64,000 bases of DNA from Deinandra increscens subsp. villosa (GCA_039602395.1 JBCNJP010000003.1:20174956-20238955); one strand, 5' to 3'; positions 1 through 10,329 are shown, numbered from the stretch's first letter. Notes: a model not told the origin generated them from the sequence alone. Made by a program: numbers and translations.

Positions 1-1290
1 AGAGCGACTGTAGTGAATAGTTATCGTTCAACCCAATGATGAGTCTACCCAATCATTCACTAGCACTCACTCTTTCGTATTCAATTCCTCAAGAAAGCTG
101 GGTGTGTGACCACAACACAATGCGAAAGTGAGATTGATGTAATACATATATCATGGTACCCATATATGATTGGTGGATGCAAGAAAATAAAGGAGAATTT
201 AAGGGAATAAAGGAGTTGTGGCATCTTCTTGTGGTGTAAGTTGGCGAGATATCGCCGGCCAACGCAACACCAAAAGGACCACTTATGTCACTTGGTTCTC
301 ATGATTCATAATTATCACTGAACTTTGCTTATATTCTCTAAACCATGAAGGATGAGGATCTTTGGTCCCCTTGGTCTCCTTTTCATGTGATATGTAGTCT
401 TTTGTTTGATGCATATCTTGTACTATTTATAGCCATGTCTAAATTATATTCAACAATGTGCTATAATGAGGTGATCATGGTTTTTTAAGAGTGGGCGTTC
501 TGGATATTGGCCTATAATCTGAAAAAGATAGACATTAATGAACGTTGATGCGTAAATTATTCAATCTGTTTTTAAGGCAGATCAAACCACGGTAATTTAG
601 GTGGTCAAAATGCACAGATAAATGCTATTTAATTAGAACGTTTGTAGAACCAAAGTAAGGCTCAGAATTGTATAGCTAGAAGTCAAAAACCATCCATGAC
701 TACAATTCTGTATTGCCCTATTACATTATTTTATTGCAGCACTTGATCATCATAGCCTTTTATAACCCTTTCTAACCATTTGACAACAACACGAAACAAA
801 TTTAAGTAACTAACCTTTATACAAAGTGCAACTAATACCAAACACAACTTTTGTTATGAAATCTGAAAAGCAAGAAGTGTTGCATGAAATACCTCAACAA
901 ACTACAACAGAATCAAATCAAACTCCCAAAAGAACTAAAGCATACAAAGGAGGCTCGGGTCCGTAGGAGAGGAAACAAAAAAGGATGAATCTTTCATGGT
1001 TGTGAAGCTATTTCTCCCTCAGGATGATGGTTAACATAAACTTGCGTCAAACAAGTCTAACGGACAACAAAAATCATCATGGCCTATTTAAAAATCTTTA
1101 GATACCCAAAACCAACTATAATTGCTGAAAACATTAATCGCATTAGAAAAAATCATTTGCTCGTGGCGTCATCTAGTGAGAATAGAGAACAACATATATA
1201 AATCAGATGTATAGAGCAAGTGCACAAAAGAACAACACACTAGTTATCAGGCATCCAACAGCTCAAATGAGCAGCACATACCAATCATAA
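1..1290. other. No gene recognised
   Basis: AT-rich sequence without a convincing ORF, splice pattern or transposon end. No tRNA or rRNA gene was seen. It is probably decayed intergenic or transposon DNA. Confidence 0.4.
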
Positions 1291-1390
1291 TGTCACACCC
1301 CTAAGGAGGTGCCCCCTGCCAGGGGCGGGGAGGAACGGGTGCAAGACCGACCATTTGTATCAGAACTCACCAAAGCAAACAGATGTAACC

Positions 1391-1428
<38 letters not shown>

Positions 1429-1600
1429 GATAAGCAGTCTCTGAAGACTGCACACCGTTCCAAGCGAGTATGTCACCACCTTAGTGATCACATTGTCACA
1501 CCCCCACTTTTTGCCCATTGCCAAGGACGAAAAGTACAGGTGTGGGGCCGGCTGTTCGTATCAGGTCTCGCAGAAGCATCATATTAATAGACAGAGTACG
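1291..1600 (+). repeat. Two tandem LTR-like starts (TGTCACACCCC)
   Basis: TGTCACACCCC begins at 1291 and again at 1494. Both are followed by loosely similar sequence (a GTATCAG core, a CG- or GC-rich stretch, then CA repeats) about 200 bp apart. In plants TGTCACACCCC is a common start of Gypsy chromovirus LTRs. No matching PBS, PPT or coding region is attached, so these are probably LTR fragments in tandem. The family is uncertain. Confidence 0.35.
1395..1424. repeat. (CA)n microsatellite
   Basis: An uninterrupted run of about 15 CA units, followed by a short TATA stretch. Confidence 0.95.
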
Positions 1601-1633
1601 CAACAATCACACACACACAATACAACCCAATAA

Positions 1634-1862
1634 CTACTACAAAAATAGGCTTTCTTAACGCTTTTTGCGCGTCAAGAAAGGGCCCAGATGACGCGCAAAT
1701 GCGCGTCAAGGAAGGCAGGGTCAAGAAGCTTCTTGACACGTAAAATGCGCGTCATCCCTTTCTTGACGCGCGAACGTTGACGCGCATTTTATAACACGCA
1801 ATGCGTGTCAAGGAAGCCTCCGTCATAAATCTTTTATGACACACATTTTTGCGCGCCATGGA
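1634..1862. mobile_element. CACTA-like transposon end with subterminal repeats
   Basis: The segment opens with CTACTACAAAAATAGG, close to the CACTACAA-type termini of plant CACTA elements. A dense array of the word TGACGCGCA and its reverse complement TGCGCGTCA follows in both orientations, about eight copies counting near matches. Subterminal arrays of this kind are usual in CACTA elements, where they bind the element's own protein. The opposite terminus and a transposase are not visible, so this is one end or a short derivative. Confidence 0.45.
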
Positions 1863-2053
1863 TTTAAAAAAAATTAAAAGAAAAATATTTTTTAGTAGAA
1901 TCACTAATTTCTATATTAAATGACAATTAACCTAATATGTATATCAAAACAATTCATTACAAAGTTTACATAAGTTTACAAATGGCAAAATAGTATGCTA
2001 ATGATAAACATGTAATAGTAAATCTAACACAATAAACCTACAACTAATAAATC

Positions 2054-2403
2054 TGAAAATGCGTGAGCATCGGATTGTCTACTCGATCTAGCTATTCGGA
2101 CATAGAAACGTAATTAACCTAATGTTTTATTGATCAACGAAGAAAAATTACAATCAGTATACACTTAGAAACAGACTCGGAGAAACACACTCAGAAACAC
2201 ACACTTACCAGAAAATCTCACACCCTCAGAACTACTCAATACAAGAACAAACTTGGTATTTATAGCAGCTGGCCGATCCATGTCCGAACCTCAGGTTCGG
2301 CCAGTCCGAACTCCAGGTTCGGACCACGTTTGGCCAGTGAAACTTTGACTTGATCTTGTACTTTGCTTGATACTTCACACGACGCACATATCAGGTATCA
2401 ACA
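2054..2403 (-). repeat. 3' LTR of copy A
   Basis: 350 bp, matching 7854-8222, with TG...CA ends when read on the minus strand. It contains a TATAAATA box (2257-2264) and inverted CCGAAC/GTTCGG words. The 5' LTR is longer mainly because of an extra copy of the AAGTCCGAACCTCAGGTTTGGC-like stretch. Confidence 0.92.
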
Positions 2404-2414
2404 AACTCCCCCTC
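2404..2414 (-). promoter_or_regulatory. Polypurine tract of copy A
   Basis: On the minus strand, GAGGGGGAGTT directly abuts the start of the 3' LTR. It is the expected primer site for plus-strand DNA synthesis. Confidence 0.8.
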
Positions 2415-4253
2415 GTCGTGTGCAGTATCTCTTCAACATCATCAACTCTGTATCTTCAATCAAGCTCCCCCTCAAGAGTAGAATCCGTTCATCCAATGAA
2501 ATGAATCATCGAACAAACTCCTCCTCAACTCAATCGTAGCTTGATCTTTAATACTTGATGACATCTAGTGTATCTCTGGTCTTTTATCAAAAGCTTCAGA
2601 AGATTTGAAGTGATGATATATTGTACTTTAGCAACCTGCATCAGCATTTAAATAATCTTGGTGCAAAACGTCTCTTCGAGACAAGATATGATTTTGAAAA
2701 TTAAATTCGTATCACGTGTTGATCAGATCGAAAATAAAGCAGAAATAAAATCTTTTTGGCTTTTAGAAAGTTTATATCAAAACAAACCTAAAATCTTTTT
2801 GATTTTTCAAAGTTTATGCTAAAACACACCGAAAATATTTTTGTGCTTTTCTTGATATAAAATGAAATTGCAATACAGAATCAAACACTATTTTTGGTAT
2901 GAGAAATATCACTATATGGGATCATATTGGTGATAACGCACTGAACTACACTTCAATTTCAACTAATTGAAGCACATAAGTCATGCTGATTGCTGATATA
3001 ATTTGTCCATCTTAAACTCAAACAGAATCATACTCATAACATCTGGATATGTTAAGATATTGATTAGATTTGCTTTGACCAGTGTACCCCACACTATCAG
3101 ACATATTCAGATATTTTTCTGTTTTTCTTTCTTTTTCTTTTTGTGTGATAGCACCTGTGATTGTTCACAATGCATAATGTTTTTTATGATATTACCAACT
3201 GTGTTCCATGCAAAAAGATATAAGAACGTTAAATCGTCTACCTTAAAATCGATCTTTTGATACGCAGATAAGGCCTCGGATTTAACAAAATAAGAAAAAA
3301 TAAAACAAGTTGAAGTTGTATAACCCAACAACAATCAGGTCGGTACTCCCGTACACGCAGCGAAAGTCCGATAAGTTATACGAAACACCAAAGAAATAAA
3401 GCAGAACGTCAAACGAACAACGATCAGGTCGATCTTTCGATACGCAGAGAAAGTCCGATCGTTTGACAAAATAAAGGAAATCAAACAAGTTTAAATCTTT
3501 GCAAAATGAACGCATGTATACATAGTGACTTCTTATTTTGAATTTCACACTTATTTTTTTCTTTTGTGTCATGAAATAAGCATCAAGATGTTATCCACAT
3601 GGTCAAGCATTAGTATTTAGTGTATATCACATCTGAATACTTTCTGATTTGCCGAGCCTACCGAGCACATTAAGCAATGATCTTATGGCCCGTTCATCTA
3701 TTCTATTCATGAGTCAGATACGTAAGTCAATGTACCATCATTTCCCAATAATCAATTTCTCACAATTTTATATATTGCATGTATTCACCTTCCTTCTTTA
3801 TATATTTGGCATGTATTCAACTTCTCCCCATAACATGTATTTTCTCAATTACTCCCCCTTACTTACAATTTTCCCCCTTAAAATGAAAACTCTATTTTTG
3901 GATAATCATTTTACACAAAATAAGACTCTATTTTTGGGTTTTGAGAAAAATTTTGTAAGCAAAGAAAAATGATCAATCAACACGAATAGTTGGAATTTTA
4001 GAATTCAGAAAATATGCAGATTTAAAAATTGGATCATGAAATTTAAGTTATGCAGAATACTCCTCCATCAACAACTTTACAATCGTTGATAGGTCTTCTT
4101 GAAGTACCTGCACACTGGTCAAACTGATTAGTTTATAAAGGACCCGAAGCGGATCGCTTCTGGTCGACCAGTGTCCTGATTTTCCTTTGAAACCACCTTA
4201 GGTTTCCAACGTTGTTTTGGTAATTCTGTTTTTGATGAATTTATCACAGGTGA
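2415..4253 (-). other. Long non-coding 3' region of copy A
   Basis: About 1.8 kb between the last coding remnant and the PPT, with no pol gene. It matches the corresponding region of copy C (about 23640-25036) over most of its length, although both lack coding capacity. It contains the three-hairpin block listed separately. Small ORFs here have no recognisable domain and are probably chance. Confidence 0.7.
3228..3467 (-). other. Three tandem stem-loop modules (copy A)
   Basis: Three adjacent inverted repeats enclose related loops. Module A has arms GTTAAATC 3228-3235 and GATTTAAC 3279-3286, with an inner CCTTA/TAAGG pair. Module B has arms GTATAAC 3318-3324 and GTTATAC 3375-3381, with an inner GTAC-tccc-GTAC. 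Module C has arms GTCAAACGA 3408-3416 and TCGTTTGAC 3459-3467, with an inner TCGA pair. The loops share a core (ATCAGGTCG... ACGCAG...GAAAGTCCG), but each stem is a different sequence. The block recurs in copy C. This looks like structured RNA; its function is unknown. Confidence 0.6.
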
Positions 4254-4774
4254 CTATGATGATGAACCTACATTTTGAACCTTTGAAAACAATGGAACAA
4301 AACGTTTTTGTTTTACGAAGAATGTAGGTTCAACTTCATCAAAAACTCTGCCTCGTTCATCGAAGAACTTTGTGGGGGCAGATTTACCAAAAACTGGTTT
4401 CTTATGAAACCTCTGGGATGATTCAGCAGGTAGAGGACAATCTTTTGCCATATGCCCTGTTCGGCGGAAAATATAACAAATTCGCTTTGTCTTGTCCCAC
4501 TTGTGATGTACCTGCGAAGAGTTACACATAGGAACATCGAGAACATGATCAAAATGAGAATCATATACCTGATGTCTGTGATCATGAACCCATTTAGATG
4601 TTGGGCTTTGAGATAAAGAGAAGAAACTTTATCTTTCACAAATACTTTAGAAATCTTCCGAGCATCAACACAATGAAGAGGAAATTCTTTATCAGAGAAA
4701 AGCTGATCAGAACCTTTGAGCTTGTAAAATCTCTCAGAGTGAACTTTTTCAGCTTTGAAAATCTCCTTCTTCAC
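4254..4774 (-). pseudogene. Second zinc-knuckle-like segment of copy A, degenerate
   Basis: Two overlapping minus-strand frames (4254-4529 and 4313-4774) lie downstream of the coiled-coil ORF. The 4254-4529 frame holds a near-CCHC motif, CYIFRRTGHMAKDC, in which the second Cys is Phe, so zinc binding is probably lost. In the intact-type Copia at 18340-29095 a good second CCHC knuckle lies at the equivalent place, between coiled coil and protease. The frame is broken and no protease follows. Confidence 0.5.
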
Positions 4775-4779
4775 TTGCT

Positions 4780-5955
4780 TTATTTTAATATCTTCAGACC
4801 CTGTGATGTGGATGCTGGAACCTCATCAGCTTTACCTTTCATTTCTTTAAAACCCAAGCCAACTTTCTTTCTAGCAACCATCTCCTCAGATGTAGAATGC
4901 CCATTCTTTGCTAACCGAGAAAATTCAGCTTTCACTTCAGTCACATTCTTCTGATCATAAAATATTTTCTCATTAAAGTCAAGTTGTGACTTAATCTTGT
5001 CACTTGAAGCAACTGACTTCTCATTATCAGCAGAAGATGAACCAGATACAAATTTTGGAGCTGAAAGAACCTCAAAGTGCTTTTCCTTCTGCTTCTTATT
5101 TTTCTTATTCTTCTTTTTCTTCACAACTTTTTCTTCCTCAGCAGTAGTTGATGAGACCTTTGAATAATCAAATTCAGTGACTTGTTCCTTCACTTCTTTG
5201 AAAGCTTCTTTGATTTGTGCAGGGGGTGATGCAGTTTTATCAAACATTTTCTCAAAATTTGCATCATTAGCTATGAAGCTCGTGAACACTTGAGAATTTG
5301 AAACATTGTTGAGCAATCTGTTAGCATCAATAACTTGAATTTTGAGATCAGAAGTTTGTTGTTGCGCCTCAGCGAATTCCTTCTCTTTAGCTATCAATCG
5401 CTTCGCAACTTTGTGAGTTTTAAACTTTTTCATGCGAAGATTATCTAAACCTTCAAACAACTCTTTCTTCAGTTTATCTTCATTTCTCTTTTGAATATCC
5501 AGATTGGCAGTTTGAACCTTGTTAACACTAACCAACTCACGTTTCTCATCTAACAGTTTTTCCATATCAACTTGATATGCTTCAATTTTAGCAGTCGATT
5601 CTTCAACATTCTCTGTAAGCAAATCAAGCTTAATCTTAGACTTTTCAAACAAGTTTTGAAAATCAGTAGCAGTATCCTTTGCTTCAGCCTTCCATTTCGT
5701 AACTTCATTCACCAACTCATACTTTTCTTCACATAACTTGGCTTTTGCAGATTCAACATCCCTTTTGTCTCGTTTAGAAATCTCAAAAACATCATTCAGC
5801 ATTGTGATTTCAGTAGTCAAACACTCATTCTTCATAACCAACTCCTTTTCATGTTGTTTAGAAACCTGCAACTCTGAATTAACCAAAGTAAATTCCTCAG
5901 AAAGCTTTTGAATTTTATGCAACAATGAAGCATTTTCTTTCAATAGACTTTCCAA
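4780..5955 (-). CDS. Coiled-coil ORF of copy A (retroelement protein)
   Basis: A 391-codon frame overlapping the gag frame by 16 nt in another phase. It has no ATG at the overlap: the frame opens after a TGA and the first possible initiator is TTG. The product would therefore need frameshifting or splicing, or it was once fused to gag. Residues 1-210 are Glu/Lys/Leu-rich with heptad character, giving a long coiled coil. A Lys-rich patch (KKKKNKKNKK) follows near residue 280. There is no enzymatic motif. A corresponding region follows gag in copy C and in the host Copia element. It is probably a structural extension of Gag. Confidence 0.55.
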   Translation of the reverse strand: MESLLKENASLLHKIQKLSEEFTLVNSELQVSKQHEKELVMKNECLTTEITMLNDVFEISKRDKRDVESAKAKLCEEKYELVNEVTKWKAEAKDTATDFQNLFEKSKIKLDLLTENVEESTAKIEAYQVDMEKLLDEKRELVSVNKVQTANLDIQKRNEDKLKKELFEGLDNLRMKKFKTHKVAKRLIAKEKEFAEAQQQTSDLKIQVIDANRLLNNVSNSQVFTSFIANDANFEKMFDKTASPPAQIKEAFKEVKEQVTEFDYSKVSSTTAEEEKVVKKKKNKKNKKQKEKHFEVLSAPKFVSGSSSADNEKSVASSDKIKSQLDFNEKIFYDQKNVTEVKAEFSRLAKNGHSTSEEMVARKKVGLGFKEMKGKADEVPASTSQGLKILK

Positions 5956-7379
5956 ATTTCAGCAGATGCATAAGAACTTGGTGTTGAACTAGTATCAGAA
6001 CTAGTATCTGAATAAGAATTATCTGACTGATCATGAGTAACAATCAAGGTTGATGAATCATACCCAAACCGTTGACCCCAATCATAAACACCATCATGGT
6101 GAACTGTTAAAGCTATTGGCTTGTCTGAATTACTAGAAGATGGCTGAGTAAAACCACGTTTGCTTGATAAAGGAAAACTAGACTTCTGTTGACATTCTTT
6201 GGCAAAATGTCCAAGCTTTGAACATTTGTAACACTTCAACTTTGACTTATCAAAACCTAATTTTTCACTAAAATCAGAAGTAGATTTCCCATGCTTCTTG
6301 AAAAATCTCTTTGATCTATGACTCAGCATAGCATATTGCCAAGATAGATCTAATTCAGTCAGTTGATCATCATCAAGAGCATCAAGATCATCTCTGACTA
6401 ATTGTGCATTAGTAACATTTTTTATAACTAAGCCAAAACACGATGAAATTAAAGCAACAATCATTTTGGCACAATCATCCATTGATTCAGCAAAAAAAGC
6501 ATTTTGACTTGAAGAATTTGGAATTGTAAAACTACAACCCCGTGATGAATTGTTATCAGAATTTCCTGAAACTCCAGCCATAAAGGCAATATTTGGTGCA
6601 GAACTCAAATTTGGTTTAGATTTAGAATTCATACTTGCTGTATTCTCACCATGATATAATTCAGGATTCTGTAAAGTAGCAGTTGACTTCTTTGAATTTA
6701 ACATTTCCATTTCTCGAGCATGAAGTTTTCCAGTAAGCTCGTTGAATGTCAATGTAGAGTAATCTTTATCATGTGTGAGTAGCAGAACATAGTTTTTCCA
6801 CTTTTCAGGCAAAGCTTCCATAATCTTTTCCTTCAAATCAGAATCAGTTTTCTCAATACCAACAACTTTCAACTCACTGATTAGATGTGAAAACCGGGAA
6901 ACCAAAGCAGTAATATTCTCATTGTCATAAAATTGAAAATTATCAAACTCTTTATTCAACACTTTCTTCTGACTCTTTTTGTAATCGTCATTACCTTCAC
7001 ATCTTGCTGATAGAGCATCCCACAATTGTTTTGATTTCTTGCATGTGCTAAATTGATGTAACAATTCAGTGGGTAATGCCATTGTAAGATAACCGAAAGC
7101 TTTTTGTTCAAGATCATATGATTTTCTTTCAGCATTGTCAAAAGTATGAACTTCTTTAAAATCTCCCGCATCAGTCGGATGTTGATAAAGTTTCTTGATT
7201 GGAATCCACAAATCGATATCATTCGTGCTTATGTAAGCAGAAAATCGTTGCTTCCAATTATGATAATCTTCCAACTTTAACAATTTTGGAACTTTCTGAC
7301 TTGTTCCGATTTCATTATCAGAGTTCAGCATAGTTTGCATTGCACTCTGCATCGCAGAAAACGCATGAAATTCCGACAT
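5940..7379 (-). CDS. Copia-type Gag polyprotein (UBN2 domain, CCHC knuckle), copy A
   Basis: A 479-codon ORF starting just downstream of PBS and leader. Residues about 85-235 match the UBN2/retrotran_gag pattern (LTMALP, LWDAL, Y-KS-K-VL--EFD, ALPEKW, Y-LLTHD). A canonical zinc knuckle, CYKCSKLGHFAKEC, lies near residues 382-395 and would bind genomic RNA. Gag forms the cytoplasmic virus-like particle. The ORF is uninterrupted, so this copy may still make capsid protein despite lacking pol. It ends in TGA, where the coiled-coil frame takes over. The close relative in copy C has a stop inside the knuckle. Confidence 0.85.
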   Translation of the reverse strand: MSEFHAFSAMQSAMQTMLNSDNEIGTSQKVPKLLKLEDYHNWKQRFSAYISTNDIDLWIPIKKLYQHPTDAGDFKEVHTFDNAERKSYDLEQKAFGYLTMALPTELLHQFSTCKKSKQLWDALSARCEGNDDYKKSQKKVLNKEFDNFQFYDNENITALVSRFSHLISELKVVGIEKTDSDLKEKIMEALPEKWKNYVLLLTHDKDYSTLTFNELTGKLHAREMEMLNSKKSTATLQNPELYHGENTASMNSKSKPNLSSAPNIAFMAGVSGNSDNNSSRGCSFTIPNSSSQNAFFAESMDDCAKMIVALISSCFGLVIKNVTNAQLVRDDLDALDDDQLTELDLSWQYAMLSHRSKRFFKKHGKSTSDFSEKLGFDKSKLKCYKCSKLGHFAKECQQKSSFPLSSKRGFTQPSSSNSDKPIALTVHHDGVYDWGQRFGYDSSTLIVTHDQSDNSYSDTSSDTSSTPSSYASAEIWKVY

Positions 7380-7389
7380 CGTTTTGAAA

Positions 7390-7625
7390 AATATTGAAAT
7401 CTGGTTGGCCGAACTTCCACCAAACTTAATTCTGTGCTCCGAACTTCCACCGAATCTAAAAAGCTCCGATCTATCACCGAACTAGCTCCGAACCTCGACC
7501 GAACGAAATAAACTCCGAACCTTGATCGATAACTGACCGAACTCTCACCAAGCTTAGACCGAAATCCGTCCGAACTTGAAGTTCGGGGCGGATACTCCAA
7601 ACCTGTACAGAAAAGTCCGAACCTC
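7390..7625 (-). repeat. TTCGG-rich leader of copy A
   Basis: The untranslated leader between PBS and gag holds more than a dozen CCGAA/TTCGG words (plus-strand CCGAAC, CCGAAT, CCGAAA), spaced about 10-25 bp apart. The same word occurs in the LTR. Copy C carries it in the equivalent position. Confidence 0.75.
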
Positions 7626-7839
7626 GACATAATTTTTCAAAAACGCGCGAAAAATGACTAATTTTGACGAAACTAGCAACTGTAGATCAGAAAAACCGAT
7701 AGGTAAATGATTTAGGAACAGATTTGACACAGAAAACGCGATAGAATTGATGACAAACACACAAACAAACTCGAGAAACTCCAAAAACACTTCAAAAATC
7801 CAAAAATAGCAACCACAGATCAGTTGAGTGAACCAGAAA

Positions 7840-7851
7840 GCTCTGATACCA
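7840..7851 (-). promoter_or_regulatory. Primer binding site (initiator Met tRNA), copy A
   Basis: On the minus strand TGGTATCAGAGC lies two bases after the 5' LTR. It is the standard plant Copia PBS complementary to the 3' end of tRNA-iMet. Confidence 0.9.
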
Positions 7852-7853
7852 CT

Positions 7854-8222
7854 TGAAATGCGTGAGCATCGGATCGTCTACTCGATCTAGCTATTCGGAC
7901 ATAGAAACGTAATTAACCGAATGTTTTATTGATCAACAAAGAACAATTACAATCAGTAAACACTTAGAAACAGACTCAGAGAAACACACTCAGAAACACA
8001 CACTTAACAGAAAATATCACACCTCAGAACTACTCAATACAAGAACAAACTTGGTATTTATAGCAGCTGGCCGATCCATGTCCGAACCTCAGGTTTGGCA
8101 AGTCCGAACCTCAGGTTTGGCAAGTCCGAACTCCAGGTTCGAACCACGTTCGGCCAGTGAAACTTTGACTTGATCTTGTACTTTGCTTGATACTTCACCG
8201 ACGCACATATCAGGTATCAACA
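7854..8222 (-). repeat. 5' LTR of copy A
   Basis: 369 bp on the minus strand, running from TGTTGATACC to CGCATTTCA. A TATAAATA box at 8055-8062 is the likely promoter of the element. Inverted CCGAACCT/AGGTTCGG words lie upstream of it. Confidence 0.92.
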
Positions 8223-9562
8223 AAATCTAATTTATGTATGCACTGGAGAAGCTGGGATTTGATAAGAAGGCCTCTAAAACTTTAAGGACAATGGAAGAGC
8301 TAATTTGACTTTGCTCAAATGGTCTTCTCTGGAGGGCCTCAAAAGCTGAAAACACAGAAAAATAAGTACAACACTTTGCCAGCGACCTCATGAACGGTTA
8401 AAAACATGACATCTGAAATTCAGTAAAACAATACCTTTCACAAGAGCTCCTAAAACTTTTAATTAGATAGACTTATGGAAGTTAGTGTGGTCATACCTAT
8501 GCTAGACATTAGAAGCGTATTGGCAAGGCACAAACCACGCAAGGTTGTTGTCACAGGAACTAAACTTCCTTCAATAATCCAAATCCACTACAAAGCTCAA
8601 AGGTTTATGGCTTCTATCCTTTGATTGAGGATGGTGTTTCCTCTCCTTAGGCTCCTATCCACGAAAAAGGAAAGGAAAAAATCCATAATACCAAGTGATA
8701 GATGAACTAATTGAAGAGTTGTATGGATTGCCTTCAAAGCATGTCACCACCCCTGAGTACAAGATTAATTGCTCAAGAACAAAATTACTTCCTATGGAAG
8801 ACAAATGGGGCGAGAACAGTGAAGGTTATACTAAAAAAAGATCGAAGCTTGCTTCCTTAGGTTGAAAGAAGGTTAAAACATGAAGCTGAGTTATTCAACT
8901 GCCTAAGGTTATGCAAAGAAGAAGAGAAGAGAATAATGTAGCTCCTATGCCACGAATGCTGCTAGATTTATTCAGGGCCAAGAGAATCTATTCACAAACT
9001 GGCAATCCAAAAGAAGAAGCTGAGATTGCAATGATTCTTGAGGCTGATGTTGAGGAAGAAACGACAAGAAAAAAAGAACAAATTGCCGCTGACCAAGCAT
9101 TTACTTAAAAGTTGGATGATGATTGTGATCTATACCAAGATGACAAAGTCGTAAAGTTACTGATCAATGAAGCCATGAATAGATCTGAGGCATAAAGAAT
9201 AAAAAAGCTTGAAGAAGCCACTATAGAAAGGCGAGAGAAGCTGAGGAAAAGATATTGCAAGAATCTTAGTGAAGAAGCATAGAAGATTAGACTATAGGAA
9301 ACTCCTAACAATTTGATTCTAATGGAGTCTTGGAGAGATGCTATTGTGGCTAGAGATTAGGACGTGATGGAAAACTTGAACAAGATGAATGTAAATCAGT
9401 TATGTGAGAAGATGATACCGATTATGAAAGAAATTCATGACAAGAAAGTAGTTGAAGAATTAAAGAAAGATGAAAAAGACGAAGACGAAGATTAAGATGC
9501 TGAGATAATTTTTGGTTGAAACTATTGGTCTTGAACCAAAGAGAGTCAATAGATGTGGCATG
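8223..9562 (+). pseudogene. Degenerate coding-like segment, unknown family
   Basis: Broken plus-strand frames are rich in Glu, Lys and Arg. One piece runs 8911-9108 and continues in the same style to about 9495 through several in-frame stops (for example KKLEEAT and EELKKDEKDEDED). Composition and stop pattern suggest an old gene or transposon ORF. I do not recognise the family. The region runs into gap 1. Confidence 0.35.
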
Positions 9563-10062
9563 NNNNNNNNNNNNNNNNNNNNNNNNNNNNNNNNNNNNNN
9601 NNNNNNNNNNNNNNNNNNNNNNNNNNNNNNNNNNNNNNNNNNNNNNNNNNNNNNNNNNNNNNNNNNNNNNNNNNNNNNNNNNNNNNNNNNNNNNNNNNNN
9701 NNNNNNNNNNNNNNNNNNNNNNNNNNNNNNNNNNNNNNNNNNNNNNNNNNNNNNNNNNNNNNNNNNNNNNNNNNNNNNNNNNNNNNNNNNNNNNNNNNNN
9801 NNNNNNNNNNNNNNNNNNNNNNNNNNNNNNNNNNNNNNNNNNNNNNNNNNNNNNNNNNNNNNNNNNNNNNNNNNNNNNNNNNNNNNNNNNNNNNNNNNNN
9901 NNNNNNNNNNNNNNNNNNNNNNNNNNNNNNNNNNNNNNNNNNNNNNNNNNNNNNNNNNNNNNNNNNNNNNNNNNNNNNNNNNNNNNNNNNNNNNNNNNNN
10001 NNNNNNNNNNNNNNNNNNNNNNNNNNNNNNNNNNNNNNNNNNNNNNNNNNNNNNNNNNNNNN
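9563..10062. other. Assembly gap (500 N)
   Basis: Exactly 500 N, a conventional gap of unknown true length. Confidence 1.
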
Positions 10063-10140
10063 TCCAACCACTTTATGACCTCCTTCATCACCACTTTGAG
10101 CATTACTGTTGGCATTGCTAAAAGCACTTGAACTTGCCAT
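10063..10140 (-). CDS. N-terminus of unknown protein, cut by gap 1
   Basis: On the minus strand an ATG at 10140 opens a Ser/Asn-rich frame (MASSSAFSNANSNAQSG...) that runs into the N gap. Upstream lies a promoter-like stretch with TATATATA at 10221-10228 and a CA-rich, pyrimidine-rich leader with no upstream ATG. That organisation suggests a real transcription unit. The product is not recognisable from 26 residues. A DNA-transposon protein is one possibility, given the subterminal-style repeats just upstream. Confidence 0.35.
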
Positions 10141-10220
10141 CTTGAGTGAAAGAATTAGTATGTTTGAGTGTTTTTAAGAATTTGAGAAGTGGGGGTAATG
10201 TTTGTAGGAGATAATAGGAC

Positions 10221-10228
10221 TATATATA
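10221..10228 (-). promoter_or_regulatory. TATA box candidate for the ORF at 10140
   Basis: TATATATA lies about 80 bp upstream of the minus-strand ATG, in a region otherwise free of ORFs. The distance fits a plant core promoter with a short 5' UTR. Confidence 0.4.
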
Positions 10229-10329
10229 ACAAAGAGGAGTGTCAAAATGACTTAAAACATAGCCTCCAATGGCTAGAAAACGGTCACAAAACGGCTTTAT
10301 GTACCTCCTATAACGGCTATACGCTTTAA

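Larger units (their letters stand above)
2054..8222 (-). mobile_element. Non-autonomous Copia LTR retrotransposon, copy A (TR-GAG type)
   Basis: A complete insertion read on the minus strand. The LTRs lie at 7854-8222 (5') and 2054-2403 (3'), and the 5-bp target duplication AAATC occurs at 2049-2053 and 8223-8227. An initiator-Met tRNA PBS follows the 5' LTR and a purine tract precedes the 3' LTR. The interior encodes gag, a coiled-coil ORF and a second zinc-knuckle-like ORF, followed by about 1.8 kb of non-coding DNA. No protease, integrase, reverse transcriptase or RNase H is present, so it must depend on enzymes from another element. Its sister, copy C, has the same layout. Confidence 0.93.

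Noticed and set aside
1309..1587. 92-codon plus-strand frame spanning the CA repeat
   Set aside because: Its middle is a His-Thr run made by the microsatellite and it crosses two LTR-like fragments. No domain.
9460..10140. Long frames across the N gap on both strands
   Set aside because: Most of their length is N. Only the minus-strand start at 10140 has promoter-like context.
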